Below, in pieces: positions 11,490-24,868 of a stretch of 64,000 bases of DNA. Origin of the DNA: Caenorhabditis elegans (taxonomy: Eukaryota; Nematoda; Chromadorea; Rhabditida; Rhabditidae); contig NC_003280.10 of assembly GCF_000002985.6 (NCBI RefSeq), positions 7,498,501 to 7,562,500 on the forward strand. Direction: 5' to 3'. Position numbers and translations under genes: made by a program. A model generated the notes under the pieces. That model made no database searches. It saw only the letters and a program-made list of their open reading frames with translations, and was not told the DNA's origin. The first letter of the stretch is position 1. Every line of letters starts with the position of its first letter.

Positions 11490-14400
11490 CTACTTTAATT
11501 TCAGCTCAAACTGTAATAGGACTTCTTCCTGTTCTTCTAGTATTACACATCCATTGCGGACCGAGTTGAAGAGGACACTATCGGGAGTTGTGCCATTGGA
11601 TGGAGAGATGACTTAATAAATGCGCATAATACAAATTTATTTTCTTTTTTCCGGTCTTCTTTTTTTCTTACTTTCCACTCTCTCGTTTTCATTCAGAAAT
11701 ACACGAACAAGACGATGACACAAAGCCAATGAAGAAAATGAAAGAAGAAGAAGACGAAAAAGAGTTGTTACACGAATAAATTAGTCTCATTTTTTAAACC
11801 TTTAAATGATGACGCAAAATGCATTCGTGCAGCAAGAACACCAGAGAATGTTTTTTTAAAAATTAATTTTGCAACTAGGATTTTGCCAAATTTTTATAAG
11901 AGAGACAAGCATGGACTGAAAAACCATGGGTTTTTTGTTGATAATCTTTTTTAGCCAAAGCTCCACAACATTTTATCATGATTTTCTTTATGAAATCTTT
12001 GAATCGGCCACCACGAAAAATTCATTGAATGATTTAAGAAACGAAATCGTCTTGCGGTCCAATATCACCAAATGTACACCATACACCAAATCCACAGTAA
12101 AAAAATCCTATTCAAATTTTCATGAAATGTGAAGGTGTTCTCAAAAAGCTAGCAAGAAAACTTCAAAAAAACTTTAATAAGCCACCAGAAGGTCTTAAAA
12201 CTACCCATTTGCTCTTTCTCTTGCTCCCGCCCCATGTTTCAACATGCTAATTAATCAGAAAAGACATTTTTGCGTGAGCAAAGAAGGTCCAATCTTTGTC
12301 CTTTTCCCTGGAGTTCATGACGTTTGGCTCACCTCTTCTGGTCGATTTGGACCGAGAGCATCCGCGTTGAGTGCCTCGTCGGGCCAGTCCATTTGGTCCT
12401 GAAAGTAAATTAGATTGAAGGAGTTAGAATAATAAATCAATATTTTAGGTTCAAAAATAAATATGTTTAAATGTATGTCTCGTATCTCACCATTGGCATC
12501 TTGCATTGAATATGATCGATCATATTTAGCCATTCGTCTCATTTTAAGTTTTAAATTCAAATCGTTTGTGACTTTTTTACTAGAAATTTTTTTAACTTTT
12601 TATGCAACTGATCCATACATTGTCGTTTGTTTAAACTGAAAATGTTCAGCTTAAATTTATTTGAACAAATTGAGAAGGAACTACGACGCCAAGCAAGTTA
12701 TTTTCGAGCAAATTATAAACATTATTTAATTTTTCTATTGTTTCTTAAAAAATATATAATGGAGCGAACATGGTTTTTAGAAGAAGGAAACTAAAAAGCA
12801 CAAAAATGTCGAAAAAAAGCAAACTAATTACTCATTCGTTTTAAAACAGCGAAAGGTGATGAAGAGTTAAGAAAAAAAAACAAGAATGAGAAAATAGGAA
12901 CGGCTTCAACACAGAGGATAACGAAAAATGACAATAGAAGGGTGGAAACAACTGTCGAGTATTTCAAAAGAATTGATAATGAGTTTTAAAAAGGAAAGAA
13001 TAATCATAGAATCTGATAATAGGATTTTATCATTAAGCATTCTATCTACTATCTCATTAAACAATCAATATTCAAACATTTTTTCGGAAATTGATTAACT
13101 TATTACAAAACATTTTCTCTACATTGCTCCACAATACTGTAAAAGTTTTCTAGTGAATGGTCTTATTTGACTTTTCAGAGAAACAGAAAAATTTGTTTGT
13201 AATGAGACAGTTAAAAGAAACTTTAAAAAATCGATGGTCGCAAAATGAAATGGCTCACTGAGCTCTGAAATTTGATAATCAGAACTACACCACATCCTGT
13301 CGATTAAAAAGCCTCACATGACGTATTTGACTAATTTCCGAATTGAAAATAACCAATCATAATCCCTTTGCAACTTGATCAGCAGTGTGAAAAGTTCTCA
13401 ACAATTTTTGCTGAAATTCAAGAAGCCTCGTCTCGGGACCTCCGGAGGCTGCGCTCCAATGAGTAATTGAGCGTCGGGCCGAGTTCAAATTTCGACTCAA
13501 AAGTGTTCAAACATTAGGGATTCAAATAAACTGGAAAAGAGCTTAGACACAGACTCTACCAGTTCCTGACAAATGAATTGGACAGACGGCACGGGCGACT
13601 CGAAATCGAAATGGAGAACACCATGCAAAACTAATGCGACCAAATGAAAAATGACGGAGAAATAAAGGTCAAAGAAAACAACTAATAGGAAATGAACAAA
13701 ATAACTGAAATAGCTGGAAAATTACAAAGGATTATCTTCAGCAGTTGTAAATCCGGATATGATGATTTCATATTTATATCCAAAAAATGAAGTAAACATA
13801 ATGAGTTTGTAACTTTGAAACTCATCAAAATTGAGCTATTTGAACAGGATTTAATTTCAGGTAATTGATCTAAACTATATCGAATTTCACTAATAAAATT
13901 TGATTTAGTCTTCGTTCTTTCTGAAAATTGATACATTTTCATTAATGCAAATATTTTCAATTGTTGCAAAACTTTGAAAAATCTAAATTGAATAAATTTT
14001 CTTGTGTATCTTGCACTAATAGTAAGTTTTGAAAGTAAATATTTAGCAAAAAAACGTTTGATCATTTTTTTCAACATTTTTTCTTTTAAATTGTTATAAA
14101 TCCCATAGAAAAAAGTTGGAGCGGATGACATCTGGAGGGTCCAATTTGACAATTTTCTTGCAATGTCCGTAACTCGATAACAAGCCATTTTCATGGAAGA
14201 AGTATACAGTAATAAATCAATTCGCAAATGATTTTCAGCTTCAGCTCTTTTTTTCAAACGACAGGTTTAGGTTTCGGTTGTTAGTCAAAGTGAAAGCTGA
14301 TACTTTCCTTGTAAGATAATTACTTGTATTTCAGATTAACTTACTTGTATGATGCATTGAACAATAAGAAATCTATAGTTCCGACACAATATCTTATAAT

Positions 14401-15474
14401 ATTAAAAAACACGGGAACTATTGCATGTTCAAAAGTTGAATTCATGCCAATATGTACTTATTTTCATTGTTCCATTACACTTAGATACTTGAGAAACTTT
14501 TAATCAACTCAGTAATAATTTTCAGAAAGAAAACTAGTTCCGAAACATGATTCCAGCACGTATCCGCAAAGTCAGATAGGTGAAATCGATGGAACTTTAA
14601 ACTCTGATAGGAATAATAAGTAACAACTTTTTTCGATTAATAGGAAAACAAAAGGAAAATGAAGTGAAAGGAGCACACATACGGTTATTATTAATAGAAA
14701 ACAGGAGAAAAAGTAATCGAACATTTCACGCTTTTTTTACTTATGTGATGTGATGAATGTTTCCTGCGATTAAGGATGTAGGATGAGCAACTTTAAGGAA
14801 ATTCGATAGGAAATATGGTTTCCAGAGTTATATTTTGTACCCTAGAAATATTAGAAAATCATTTAACACTTAAAAAGCCATGAAACCGAACAGAGCATGG
14901 AGGGAGCTGAATTGCTACAAATAACAAAACGATGAATTGTTACTCATCACACGGATATTCAACTATTCAAAACTCAATTTCGTCTGTTTTTGCTCCTTGA
15001 ACTATTTTTTCTTTTCTCTTTTTTCCTTTGTCTTCAAAAGCCAGGATTCTTTTGATCTATGGAATCAAAATACTTATGAAGTTTCAGTTTTTATGGAAAG
15101 TCAACAAGTTATTTATAAAAAACATAACATACCAAAATTAATTGTACTCTCAATCTGAAATTGGAATCTAAAGTTCGGGTGTTAAAAAGTTTTCGTATAA
15201 GTTGAAACGTAATTTTGCTATGATCAAAATTTAAAAATTCATTCGTTATTTTCTAAAACTTATCCTTAATGTTTTAACTTTGTCTTAAAAGGTCTTATTG
15301 AAAATTCAAATCAAATATTTTTCTGAGTTTTCAAGTATCTTCCATTACCCAAAATTGACTCGCTGATTTATGGGTTCTCCATTAATAAATGTTTAATTTG
15401 GACTCACCTTTATTTGTGACACGACATGATTGGGTTCTGCGAAATTGGTAGGGTGATGTGGAGAGCTCGTCCAT
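11490..15474 (-). CDS. possible small basic protein, model uncertain
   Basis: Two candidate first exons (15474-15408, starting MDELSTSPYQF; and about 12548-12496, starting MRRMAKYDRSYS) both end at GTGAG donors in phase 1. Both can join exon 12398-12333, which is flanked by cctttcag-like acceptor and GTGAG donor and encodes a basic segment with LARRGTQRGCSRSKSTRR. A last exon at 11611-11490 continues in frame for 40 codons but has a poor acceptor (tattaag). A 32-nt microexon at 15730-15699 encoding GCACGCCINSK joins in frame upstream. I do not recognise the protein. The shared phases argue for a real gene with alternative starts; the last exon is the weakest part. Confidence 0.3.
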
Positions 15475-15730
15475 TCTGAAAAATAATGTTTGGAATATAA
15501 GCTATGAAATGATGATGAACAATTTTTGAAAATTCTGAGTTGAGCAGAGGTAGCAGGTATTTCTTGAAACTTTTAAATTATTCACAAAATGACGAGAATC
15601 TCCAGTTTTCAGTGTGGCATGAATTTGGGAAGGTATGATAATAACAGGTTTAAGAGAAGGCTTTAGGTAGAATCAGATAGTGAAAAACATTTACAAACTT
15701 GGAATTAATACAGCAACCACAAGCGCAACC

Positions 15731-18173
15731 CTGGAAAACAACAATTTTTTGCTCTGAATATGAAACGAGAAAGTGATCTTTTTGGGAAACGGGGGAAAAA
15801 GAAGATTACATACTTTGGTAGAGAATGAATAGGAAACAAGAGAAAAAGGAGCTTACACTCTAGAATGCATAGGCAAAAGTTTCGGTTACCACTTTGTTAG
15901 TCTGCTGGCAGGTAGGTTTGAATTTTAAAGTACAATTATTAGGCAAAACACGAAAATTGAGTTTTTGAATCATATCCAGGATAACGTCATGTCTTCCAAT
16001 TTGAAAATGAATTTTCATATGAGTCAAGAGTTCACTGTACCAGAACATCTAACCTGGATTCTACATGTTTTCAAACTCTGGAAGTTCAGCTTGATCTAAG
16101 TTTCTGATATAGGTTCTATGGCAGTTATGCTATACTCGTATGGAAAGTTTCAAAGTTCGATGACGTGATAGACTGGTGATGGGAAAAAGCAAAAGTTGTA
16201 CATCTTTCCTTTTTCCTTGTCTCCTTTTTCTTTTAGCTTTTTCTCAAATTTCTTCTTCCGACTGATGCGGCACGGATTTGAAGTGGTAAATAATTGAAAC
16301 GATAGCGTGTTTTGCATCACATACCAATGTTCACGAAGGGTGACGAAAAAGGTTCAGAAGTAGAAAAAAATGGAATTCAAAAATTCTGAGCCATTCTGCT
16401 GAGAAATCTCACTATTTATATCAATTGAAAACGATGAAAATAGAATGGAATTTGCAAGAAAATATAGAAATCACTTCCGTTAACCACCTCCACAGGAAGG
16501 AAACGCTGGAAGAATCTATGAAATGTTGCTCAATTCATTCGATATTATGAATTCAGATTACATATAAATAAAAGTACGGCCACAATATTTCTTGTCACGA
16601 TCAGGCTACCTTTAAGAATAAAACTGTCGGTTGATGACGTACATAATGAAAAAAGAAACAAAAACGAGTAGTAGTGAGAATGGGGAAACCAATTAGAAAT
16701 TTGGGATTAAAAGAGAATGAGAGGGATTAGACATTACAAGAGTAATTGAATATGGAACATACACTTTGATTGTATGAACAATTTTAAAGGTTCAAATATT
16801 ATTAGAGAACTAGCTACCGAGCTAATACTTAAAACATCCACCAAATATGATTTTTCCAAATTTTTAAACCTGAAGGCGTAGTTTATAGGAAAAAATCAAT
16901 CACATGTTCCGATTTTATTTAGGTATTTTTTCAAATTAAGCCTCCAAAAACATTTGGTATCAAAATCTGATCCGTACAAAATTAAGACGGGTTCGAACAG
17001 TTTAAACTTTTTGAAAAATTATTTCCATATGAAAAATTTACAACAGGAAGTATTTTTCATGAAATTAAGACATAAGGAAACGCATATCTCGATAGTGTCA
17101 TCATTTTTTATTGCCAAACCATTCCCCCATGCTACGTCACCACAAAACAAAAAAAAACGAATTGCTCCTAGATTCAATGTGGAAAAACGCGAAAGTGATG
17201 ACAATCTTGGGCAGGTCACGAGAAGCTCAAAAACATAGAACCTTGAGAAAAGAGCGAAACGATTAAAAAACAAATGAATGAATTTGTGTTAAAATCTCAA
17301 GATCAGTACAATTTGACTCTTTCATCTCAAGAGAAGAAGCGAAGACTCTTTCAATTATTTTTGTGAGACTGGAAGGCGACAAATGAGGAACGAGATGATG
17401 AGTGATGTCTGCAGTGTCTGCAATTGACCCAGAAAATGAGAAGATTGCAGGAAGCGGTACCCTCGATGAGGGCAACAAATACATAAATAAAGCTAATTTA
17501 CAAAGCACGAGACAAGACAAAAAGTTGGGAGGTCGGCACACTCTTTGGCAGTTTTTTTTTAAATTGAGGAATTAAAAACTGCCAATGGTGGTAAATGTGG
17601 GAATGCTCAAAACTATCATCAATATTTTATGATTTTGAATAGTAAGAGATTTCGAAAAATAAGAAACTTAGGTCTCTAACTTTTTAAATGAAAATTATTA
17701 TTCCCTTTTTCAGCATTTTCAGTATTTCGGTAAGTGCAGAAATAACTTATCTAAATCGGAGTAATAAAAATCTAAGACTTGATAATCAACTCTGAAATAA
17801 GTATAGTAATTCGGTAATTTGAACTTTTCTATTTTTTTTTTCAAAATGCAAATCAAATTCGAGGCTCGCATGTCAAATGGAAACAGACAAAAGAAAGATT
17901 GGTAGAAATAACTGAGTAGACACAACGCCGAGTGGCTCCTTGAGCACAACTTGGAAGCAAGAATGCGCACAGAAACAAAAAACAAAGGAGTCGATGAAGC
18001 GAGTTACACGGTTGATTCGATTTGAATATGTTCTGAAAATGTGAAGAGCAGATTGTTGAGAGATGGGTGGAGGAGACGAAGAAGGCTGTTTGGTAAGAGA
18101 AGAAGGAAATAATTGGCAGCATAAAAACTGGAATATTGAAAAAATATATACATATGCATAGCAACAACATATA
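15731..18173. other. intergenic, no supported gene
   Basis: AT-rich with several overlapping open frames on the minus strand (for example 17263-17541 and 17873-18304) that lack domains, splice logic or coding-like composition. It contains a hairpin at 17545-17585 and ends at the Tc1 insertion. Confidence 0.55.
17545..17585. repeat. short perfect hairpin
   Basis: TTGGCAGTTTTT at the left is matched by AAAAACTGCCAA at the right with a 17-nt loop. The stem is short and T-rich. It could be a simple palindrome; nothing else supports an RNA gene. Confidence 0.5.
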
Positions 18174-19784
18174 CAGTGCTGGCCAAAAAGATATCCACTT
18201 TTGGTTTTTTGTGTGTAACTTTTTTCTAAGTGGTTATTTTGTTTTGAAACTTCACCACAGTGTTCACAAATTCTAAAAACACAATATTCATCAAAAATGT
18301 TCAACAGATTTTGAAAAAACTTCAGAAAAATTCAAAAAAATCGAAAAACTAGAAATATTGAAAAAACCGAGATTGCAAGGAAATGACAATTAAAGTACCG
18401 GAATATGAGCAATTGGATTTAAAAACAACATAATTATGCTTAATACTTTGTCGCGTATCCGTTTGCATCAATAACAGCTTGACAACGACGTGGCATCGAG
18501 TCGATCAGCTTGTGAATAACTGACATGGGGATAGCTTTCCAAGCGTTTTCCAACTGGTTGAATTTGGCATCTGCATTTGAAGCCCGAATACCTCCAAGAC
18601 GTCTTTCCAACTCTTCCCACAAATGCTCTATTGGATTCAAGTCCGGAGACTGACTTGGCCAATCGAGCAAATGCACACGACGACGTTGAAACCAGGAACG
18701 CACATGAAGAGAAGTATGCTTAGGATCGTTATCCTGCTGAAACACGAAGCCACGGCCCACATTTTGAAGTGCCCAGGGTCGCATTGTAGTTTCCAAGATG
18801 TTTTCGTATTGAAAACGATCCATAATGCTTTGGATTCTCCTTAGTGGGCCCATGGAAGTGCTGGTGAAGCACCCCCACACCATGACGCTCCCACCTCCAT
18901 GCTTAACGGTTGGGCATTGATACTTTGGAGAGTACCTAGAGCCAACAGGACGACGTACCCAGGAATTTCCATCACTCCCGAACAAATTGAACTTGCTTTC
19001 GTCAGACCAGATGTGTTTAGCCCATTCCTGACGTCCCCAACGAAGATGCGCTTTTGCCCACGCAACTCGAGCCATGCGATTTTTCTTACTGATGAACGGT
19101 TTCTTGACTGGCTTTCGTCCATGTAGTCCTGCTTGCTGTAAACGTCGACGAACAGTTCGTTTACTTGGTACAGGTTCATTTGGAGAACTTATAATCATTT
19201 GAATATCCGTGGCGGTCCTATGCGGATCTTCTCTTGCTGATCGGAGGATGTTGCGATCCATCCTATGGGTTGTCACTCGAGGCCTGCCGGGCGAGATTCT
19301 CAAAGCGACGGATTTCTAAACATTTATTATTAAAAAATAATATTTTTCGAACTCACCTCAGTTTGGTACTTCTTGATTACTTTCCAAATAGTCGACGGAG
19401 AACGTTGAATTTGCAGCGCGAGCATTTTCGTGGGTATTCCTTGTTCGAAGCCAGCTACAATGGCTTTCTTGACGTCCAAGGAAAGATTTTTACACCCAAC
19501 AGATTTTACCATACCTTAAAAATAATTTATCAACCAAACAAATCCAGTGCAACAAACAGAGTGCGTTTTATTGATAATTCAAAAAAAATAATGAAAATTG
19601 GAAAAACGAAAAAATCAAAAAATTGAAATAAAATTCAGAAAAAATCGATAATCATGTAATGTTTGGTCCGCAAATTTGCGTAACATTTCGCTTTATGCAC
19701 ACGGAAAAATTCAAGTCAAATGGATGCTTGAGAAAAAAGTTACACACAAAAAACCAAAAGTGGATATCTTTTTGGCCAGCACTG
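18174..19784 (-). mobile_element. Tc1 transposon, full length
   Basis: An element of 1.61 kb flanked by TA at 18172-18173 and 19785-19786. The ends begin CAGTGCTGGCCAAAAAGATA and are inverted copies of about 54 bp, both the known Tc1 termini. The internal transposase gene is complete on the minus strand. Size, ends and coding content match canonical Tc1. Confidence 0.98.
18440..19512 (-). CDS. tc1a: Tc1 transposase (Tc1A)
   Basis: Two exons, 19512-19357 and 19315-18440, joined in phase 0 across a 41-nt intron, give exactly 343 aa, the standard Tc1A length. The N terminus has a paired-like helix-turn-helix region (SLDVKKAIVAGFEQGIPTKM, then QRSPSTIWKVIKKYQ) and a GRPR AT-hook. The DDE domain shows IWSDESKF (first Asp), VFQQDNDPKH (second Asp) and PDLNPIEHLW (Glu), the DD34E signature of Tc1/mariner enzymes. 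It cuts at the element ends and inserts at TA. The frame is intact, so the copy may be competent for transposition. Confidence 0.97.
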
Positions 19785-20097
19785 TAGGTAAGACATCAGA
19801 AAATAAGAAGAAGGAAACCGTCTATTATCTGGAAAAGAGCTTGAAAATTGGAAATTATGTGTTACGAAAAGCTAATCCACATGATTTTTCAATGTTTTCA
19901 AATATATCTCTACCTTCCCACGCAATGTCTATCGCTTAATAAATTGTAGTGTTGATCGACCTGAGTTGAGTTTTCGATCTTTTTTCTTTTGATTTTGCAA
20001 TATAGGTTTTATCGGAATTTCATCGAAGAATTACAAGGTTTGTAGACTTACCGAATATGTACGTACAAAAATATTATTATTTCGGATTTTAGGAATT

Positions 20098-20890
20098 TTA
20101 AAGTATTTTCAAATATCTATTCACCAGTGACTGGAAATAATGTTCGTCAGACTCACAAATTTGTTTTGATTTATATGAATCTGCTTCAGAACTAAAAACA
20201 TAAAAATGGCTAAATCTAAAATTTTTAGTGCAATGTTTTGTGCACTCATAAATTTTTTCGAGAGCAGTGCTACAAAAGTCACATGAGCTTTTCAGAACAT
20301 CGAGAATAACTAACTTGAAGCTTCGAAATTGAACGTAGATTCTTTTTCTCAAATCTTTCGGATCGTCCACGGGGTTCTTCTGAAACAAAAAAAAACGTTT
20401 TTTATGGATATGAATGCTTTTACAGACAGAAAAAAAAATGCAAAAAAGACCTCTCTATTATATTTTTTTCTTGGTATTTTTTAATGAAATTAATTTGTGT
20501 CCGACAAATTTTATGAGTGAAATTGAAAGCATTTTAGACATCAATTGACTTCAACTTGACTAGACGAAATGTTAAAAACAAACAATTTATTATATGATAA
20601 AAGTAAAGGCAACCAAAATTGAGATATATCTAGAGACCGGTAATTAGTTTGTGTGTGAAGAGATATGAAAACAGACGAATGAATGACTAATAAACTACAT
20701 AACTCACCAAAGATTGTTTCGGGCTCCACATTTGTGCACCGCCGGAGGTCTTTGCAATTTTCGATTCCATGTGAAGACAAGGATAACCGAATGAGCGGAA
20801 GAAGGCGTCAATGCGCGATGAACGAAATGTCGTCTGACCTTTTTGTTGCTGGAAAACAAAGAGCTTTTGAGGGCGGATCGAGGAATTCAT
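20098..20890 (-). CDS. small unknown protein, two exons
   Basis: Exon 1 (20890-20708, 61 codons from ATG) and exon 2 (20379-20098) join in phase 0 across a 328-nt intron with consensus borders, giving about 154 aa. Exon 1 has a segment with FRSSRIDAFFRSFGYPCLHM. Exon 2 has KNPVDDPKDLRKRIYVQFRS and a cysteine-containing helix-like stretch (SSCDFCSTALEKIYECTKHC). No signal peptide or domain is recognised. An internal acceptor (ttttccag just before codon 15) suggests that exon 1 could instead be spliced to a further upstream exon. The downstream half of exon 2 is AT-rich and may be over-extended. Confidence 0.45.
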
Positions 20891-21618
20891 TTCAACCTAT
20901 TTTCGCAGTTCCACTTGGTTTCTTTGGTATTCAAGGCACGAGCCGTACCGAAAGTGTAATTATCGATGAGCCATATATCACATGAGATTGAAAATTAAGT
21001 AGAAAATGAGAAAATGCTATTGAAACAGTGAGAAACTTTTGATTAAGAATCGTAAAGTGCAATGACTCACGTATCTTCTGAAATGTTAGCGACATGATTG
21101 AAGATCTTATGCAATAGGGGGCAGACTATGGAGAAGTTGCTTATCGATTAAGTTATCAAGAGTATTTAAGGAATCGTTGAAAAATGCAATTGAAAGGAAC
21201 ATAAAAACAGGAACATAATAGTTTTATATCAAGTTTTAAAATCAAATCTTACATTTACACATTTCTATAAAAAATTTATACTGTTCTATAGCCAAGTGTT
21301 CAAACTTTTTGTTTAATATTCAAAACTCAGAGAAACATTCACAAAACGCAGTTTTTTGGGAAATATTTCTTCATTCTTCAAAAAAGTATCACATAGGAAA
21401 AAACCGAGTATTCAGGAACCATCACTTTGGAATTTAAAATGATACATAATTAAACTATTATTTATACTTCTGAGCAACACTTCGAATTGATTCACACCAA
21501 ACTTCAAATCGATATTGGTCGTAAGGCTTGTCGAAAATCCTTCAGATTGAGAATCTCTTTCTCTTTACTTCCAGATATTGCTTTTTTCGTGATCGTATCG
21601 TTTACCGCTTCTCGATGG
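20891..21618. other. gene-free stretch with degraded M16 3' remnants
   Basis: Mostly AT-rich. Between about 21470 and 21600 the minus strand still encodes scraps that resemble the extreme C terminus of insulin-degrading-enzyme-like proteins (KEKEILNLKDFRQALR in one frame, YDQYRFEVWCESIRSVAQ in another). These lie beyond the stop codon of the M16 gene and out of frame with each other. Confidence 0.5.
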
Positions 21619-24600
21619 TCATTTTTTCCATAGACCAAGAGCAAGCTTACGTCGTTCCGCTCCACCTTTCCTTATCTTTCTATAAAAAGAGAACATATTC
21701 AACGTAATTAATAATTTGGCAAGTGTGATACCTGTCAAAAAAATTGATGACTTCCTCTTTCGTGATTCTTTTTGAAATGCCACGCACTTCTTTATTGCGT
21801 CCGAAATTGTACTGTCTAGAATGAATCTCACTCCAGAACATGCTAAAGCATTGGCTCAAAGTCGGCGGATTTTCTTTAAACATCGCCCAAACTTGATAAT
21901 CGAAATCTTCTTGTGGCATTGCGACAATTTCTTCTCGAGCAGACTCCAAGAATACCTCAATTCTCTCGAGAACGTGGTCCGCACTCTCCGGCCCTTGGAC
22001 AATAACGTGGAGGTAAACATTTCCATCGTTTAGACGTGATTCAGTGGATACATTATAACCTGAAAATTGAATGCAATTAGAAACTGAAATTCTTGTCACT
22101 TTTACCAAGAGCTTCATTAGTCCTGAGAATGGTGTACGCTGGATTTTTTATTAGTTCATTGAGCAATTTATTAACGGAATTGTTGTAGGTGCTCTGAACT
22201 CCAATTTGAAAAGCGACTTCCACGCATCCAACATCATGAGTCTTCTGGAAGTGTCTGTAGACATGTTCATGACCATTAATCAACTGCAACTCCCGATGGG
22301 GATTGTGCTCATCACGCTTCAATGGACGTGAATTTGGTGCAACTGATTTAAGAATATCAGACAATTCCTTTGACAATTGAAGCGTATCCTTTTCAGTGGA
22401 GTTTCCGTGAACAAAAAGTTCCATATGGAATGCTTGAAGCATTTTGATCGCAAATCCGTGAACATCCTCTAAAGTGACACTGTCACAAACCGCAAGCAGT
22501 TGTTCTTTGCTCCAAATATTATCGACTACGAGAAGATCGATAAAGTGTGCAGAAAGATCATGAGGTTGCGAAAAGGCGTGATTGGTCAGAGTTCTCTTTA
22601 GGGATTCGAACGAAATATCAAAGCAAAGACGATTGACTTGGAAATTAGCCATTCGATTAACCAAATGTTTAGCGAATAGTGATTGCTTCTCGTCGTATCC
22701 AAATACCTAAAAGGTAATCAAAATAGTAACACTCTTCAGAATGTGAGCTTGTTCAGCCTCTCTTTGATTACTTACCCGAATTTGTACACCAGATGAACTA
22801 GACTCAAATTGACACTCTAAGCCAGCCAAGCGAGCATTGTATGTTTCCTCGATAATAGTATCCTAAAAAAATCATTTTTCCTTTATCTAAGATGGGATTG
22901 TGAACACTAAAACTCTTACGTTGAAACACTCTAACCAAAGACTTAAAAGCAACGACATTCTTGGATTTTTTAGCAACAAGTGGTGTAGTCAGAGCAAACA
23001 TTATTCCCTGTTTTGGAGAATTGTACTCGTTGTCTTGTTTGAACCATACTTGTATCCATTCGTCCTCACTAATCAGTCTTGGATATCCACTTTTCACAGG
23101 TTCACGTGGTTTCTGGTCAAACTTTGATGGGATATATTCATTCTTTTCAGGCAGGTTAAATGCATGATGGCTGGTTTTCAGAGCTGTCTCAAAATTTTTC
23201 CGGATTTTCGGGCTGACATCGGTAACATTTATTTCAGTTCCAAAAATTGGCTCATCGGTATTTCCTTCCTGTCCTTTGAACTTTTAGGAAATAACATGTA
23301 TTTGCATATTGGAAGGCGTGAGCAAATTCAGAAGTTCATTTATTCGTTCTTGAAGTTGGTGAGCAGATAGCTTGATGACAAAACGTGCTCAAATGGAATA
23401 TACTGTAGACATTCCGCCAAAATGCTTGCCTTTTCCATTGTATGTTTCACATCATCGAAACGGAAATCAACAGCGTTGAGTTCTGCTAATTCATCATGAA
23501 TCCACTTCTGAGGACCAGACGATTTTAAAAATCCGATAAAGTTGAACACCAATTGAATAACATCATCCACATGTTCCAGTCCTTCTGTACTCAAATCCAT
23601 GGTAACACTAAAAACACCAAAACCGGAAGCAATTGTGTGGTTGTCAGCCTCTAACGAGATCACCCATCCGAGTCGTTTGAGCTCGGAGAGCAAAGATCCG
23701 GGTCCTTCGTGGCCGATTAGATGAGCTGAAAAAAAATATTCGAGAACAAATTATCATCAATTACCAATGTAATCTCCCGGTTGAGAGAGGAATTCTCCGT
23801 TGAGGTCTGGGAATGGGAACTTAATTGAAACCTGTCCCGTGTTCTGAATAGGAACTATTTCGATTCTTTTGGCAAGTTGATCAGGTCCGAATGGAGAATC
23901 TTTCCAAATTTTACGCTCTTTTCTTGTATTCTTGATGGCATCAAACTTAAATGATCCTAAGTATGATTCAAGCACATCGAGTGATTCTTTACCAACAATA
24001 CAGCATGTCATTCTGAAGTCTTAAAAATAAAATAAAGTCGATTGCATTTATTTGTAAAACCAAGATATGAAGTAGCTACTTTTCGAACAAAAATACTTTG
24101 TTTGATAGATGAATACTTATAATTGGAAAAAAACTTACATGTCGGAGCTGTACCAATTCTTGTAAAAGTCGAGAAGGACATCACGAGGTTCAATTCCTTT
24201 TGTTCGAGGATCTTCTAATAAGGTTTTCTTATTTCCAATTGCGAATTTACTATAATCATGGCCAGGTTTGGAGAGCGAACGTTCTACTTGGAGACACCTC
24301 CAAAAGTCTTCATTCACTTTATCCAAGTATTCACAATTCACGGCGCAGACTTCTCTCTCGGTGGCAGATTCAGTAAACTGGGGATCCAAGAAGAATTGAG
24401 CAAAGCGATCAAGTGCTCCGTAAAGTTTCTCTGATCGAACTTCAAAACTATAATTTGTATGATCCGTGTCTGTATAAGCATTTGAGTCCCCATTATTCGC
24501 GGCGAGATATTTGAAGTATTCCCTCTCTGACGGATATTTGGCAGTTCCTAAGAAGAGCATATGCTCGCAGAAGTGTGCAAGTCCTGGAAGCTCCCAAGGA

Positions 24601-24868
24601 TCCATAAGATGCCCAACTTTTACATCCAACGCAACTGCAGAAACGCGAGTTTTTGAATCGGACACCAAAAGAACCCGCAGACCATTGGTTAGTTCGAGAC
24701 CACGATACTAAAAATATAAATAAGCATATATTATATATAAAATGTTGAGAAGTCGGTAGCTATTTCTCAAAAAAAAACATATTATCTTACCTTTTTGGTG
24801 TCTTGTGATCCCTTCACGATTGAATCAAACCGTTTATGGACAATATTCCTTTTTGCTTTTTTAGTCAT
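21619..24868 (-). CDS. insulin-degrading-enzyme-like M16 zinc peptidase, possibly decaying
   Basis: Homology to insulysin is continuous from MTKKAKRN at 24868. Exons: 24868-24791, 24707-24139, 24012-23765, 23725 to 22920 (damaged inside), 22862-22776, 22706-22106, 22059-21732 and 21679-21619. The inverted zinc motif HFCEH is in exon 2, and the downstream acidic zinc-ligand region follows. Later blocks, RMANF, SKEQLLAVCDSVTLEDV and YNFGRNKEV, match family landmarks. Lesions: reading frame is lost near 23345 with a TAA at 23340-23342; the restored frame meets TAA at 23284-23286 where relatives have Gln in VSQKF; and the 22920/22862 junction is one base out of phase. Splicing 23385 to 23268 and 22930 to 22862 would skip all three and give about 883 aa. 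The C terminus is truncated. Relatives degrade small peptides such as insulin. I think this is the gene called C28F5.4; activity is doubtful. Confidence 0.85.

Noticed and set aside
11545-11778. Plus-strand exons (YYTSIADRVEEDTIG and a Glu/Lys-rich end reading DTKPMKKMKEEEDEKELL)
   Set aside because: No start exon or clean donor links them, and the second is a purine-rich tract that reads as Glu/Lys in any case.
13425-13510. tRNA-like GC-rich segment with a B-box-like GAGTTCAAATTTCGACTC
   Set aside because: No acceptor stem, no proper A box and no cloverleaf could be drawn on either strand.
17873-18304. 143-codon minus-strand frame reaching into the Tc1 end
   Set aside because: It crosses the Tc1 terminus, so it is partly transposon sequence; no coding features.
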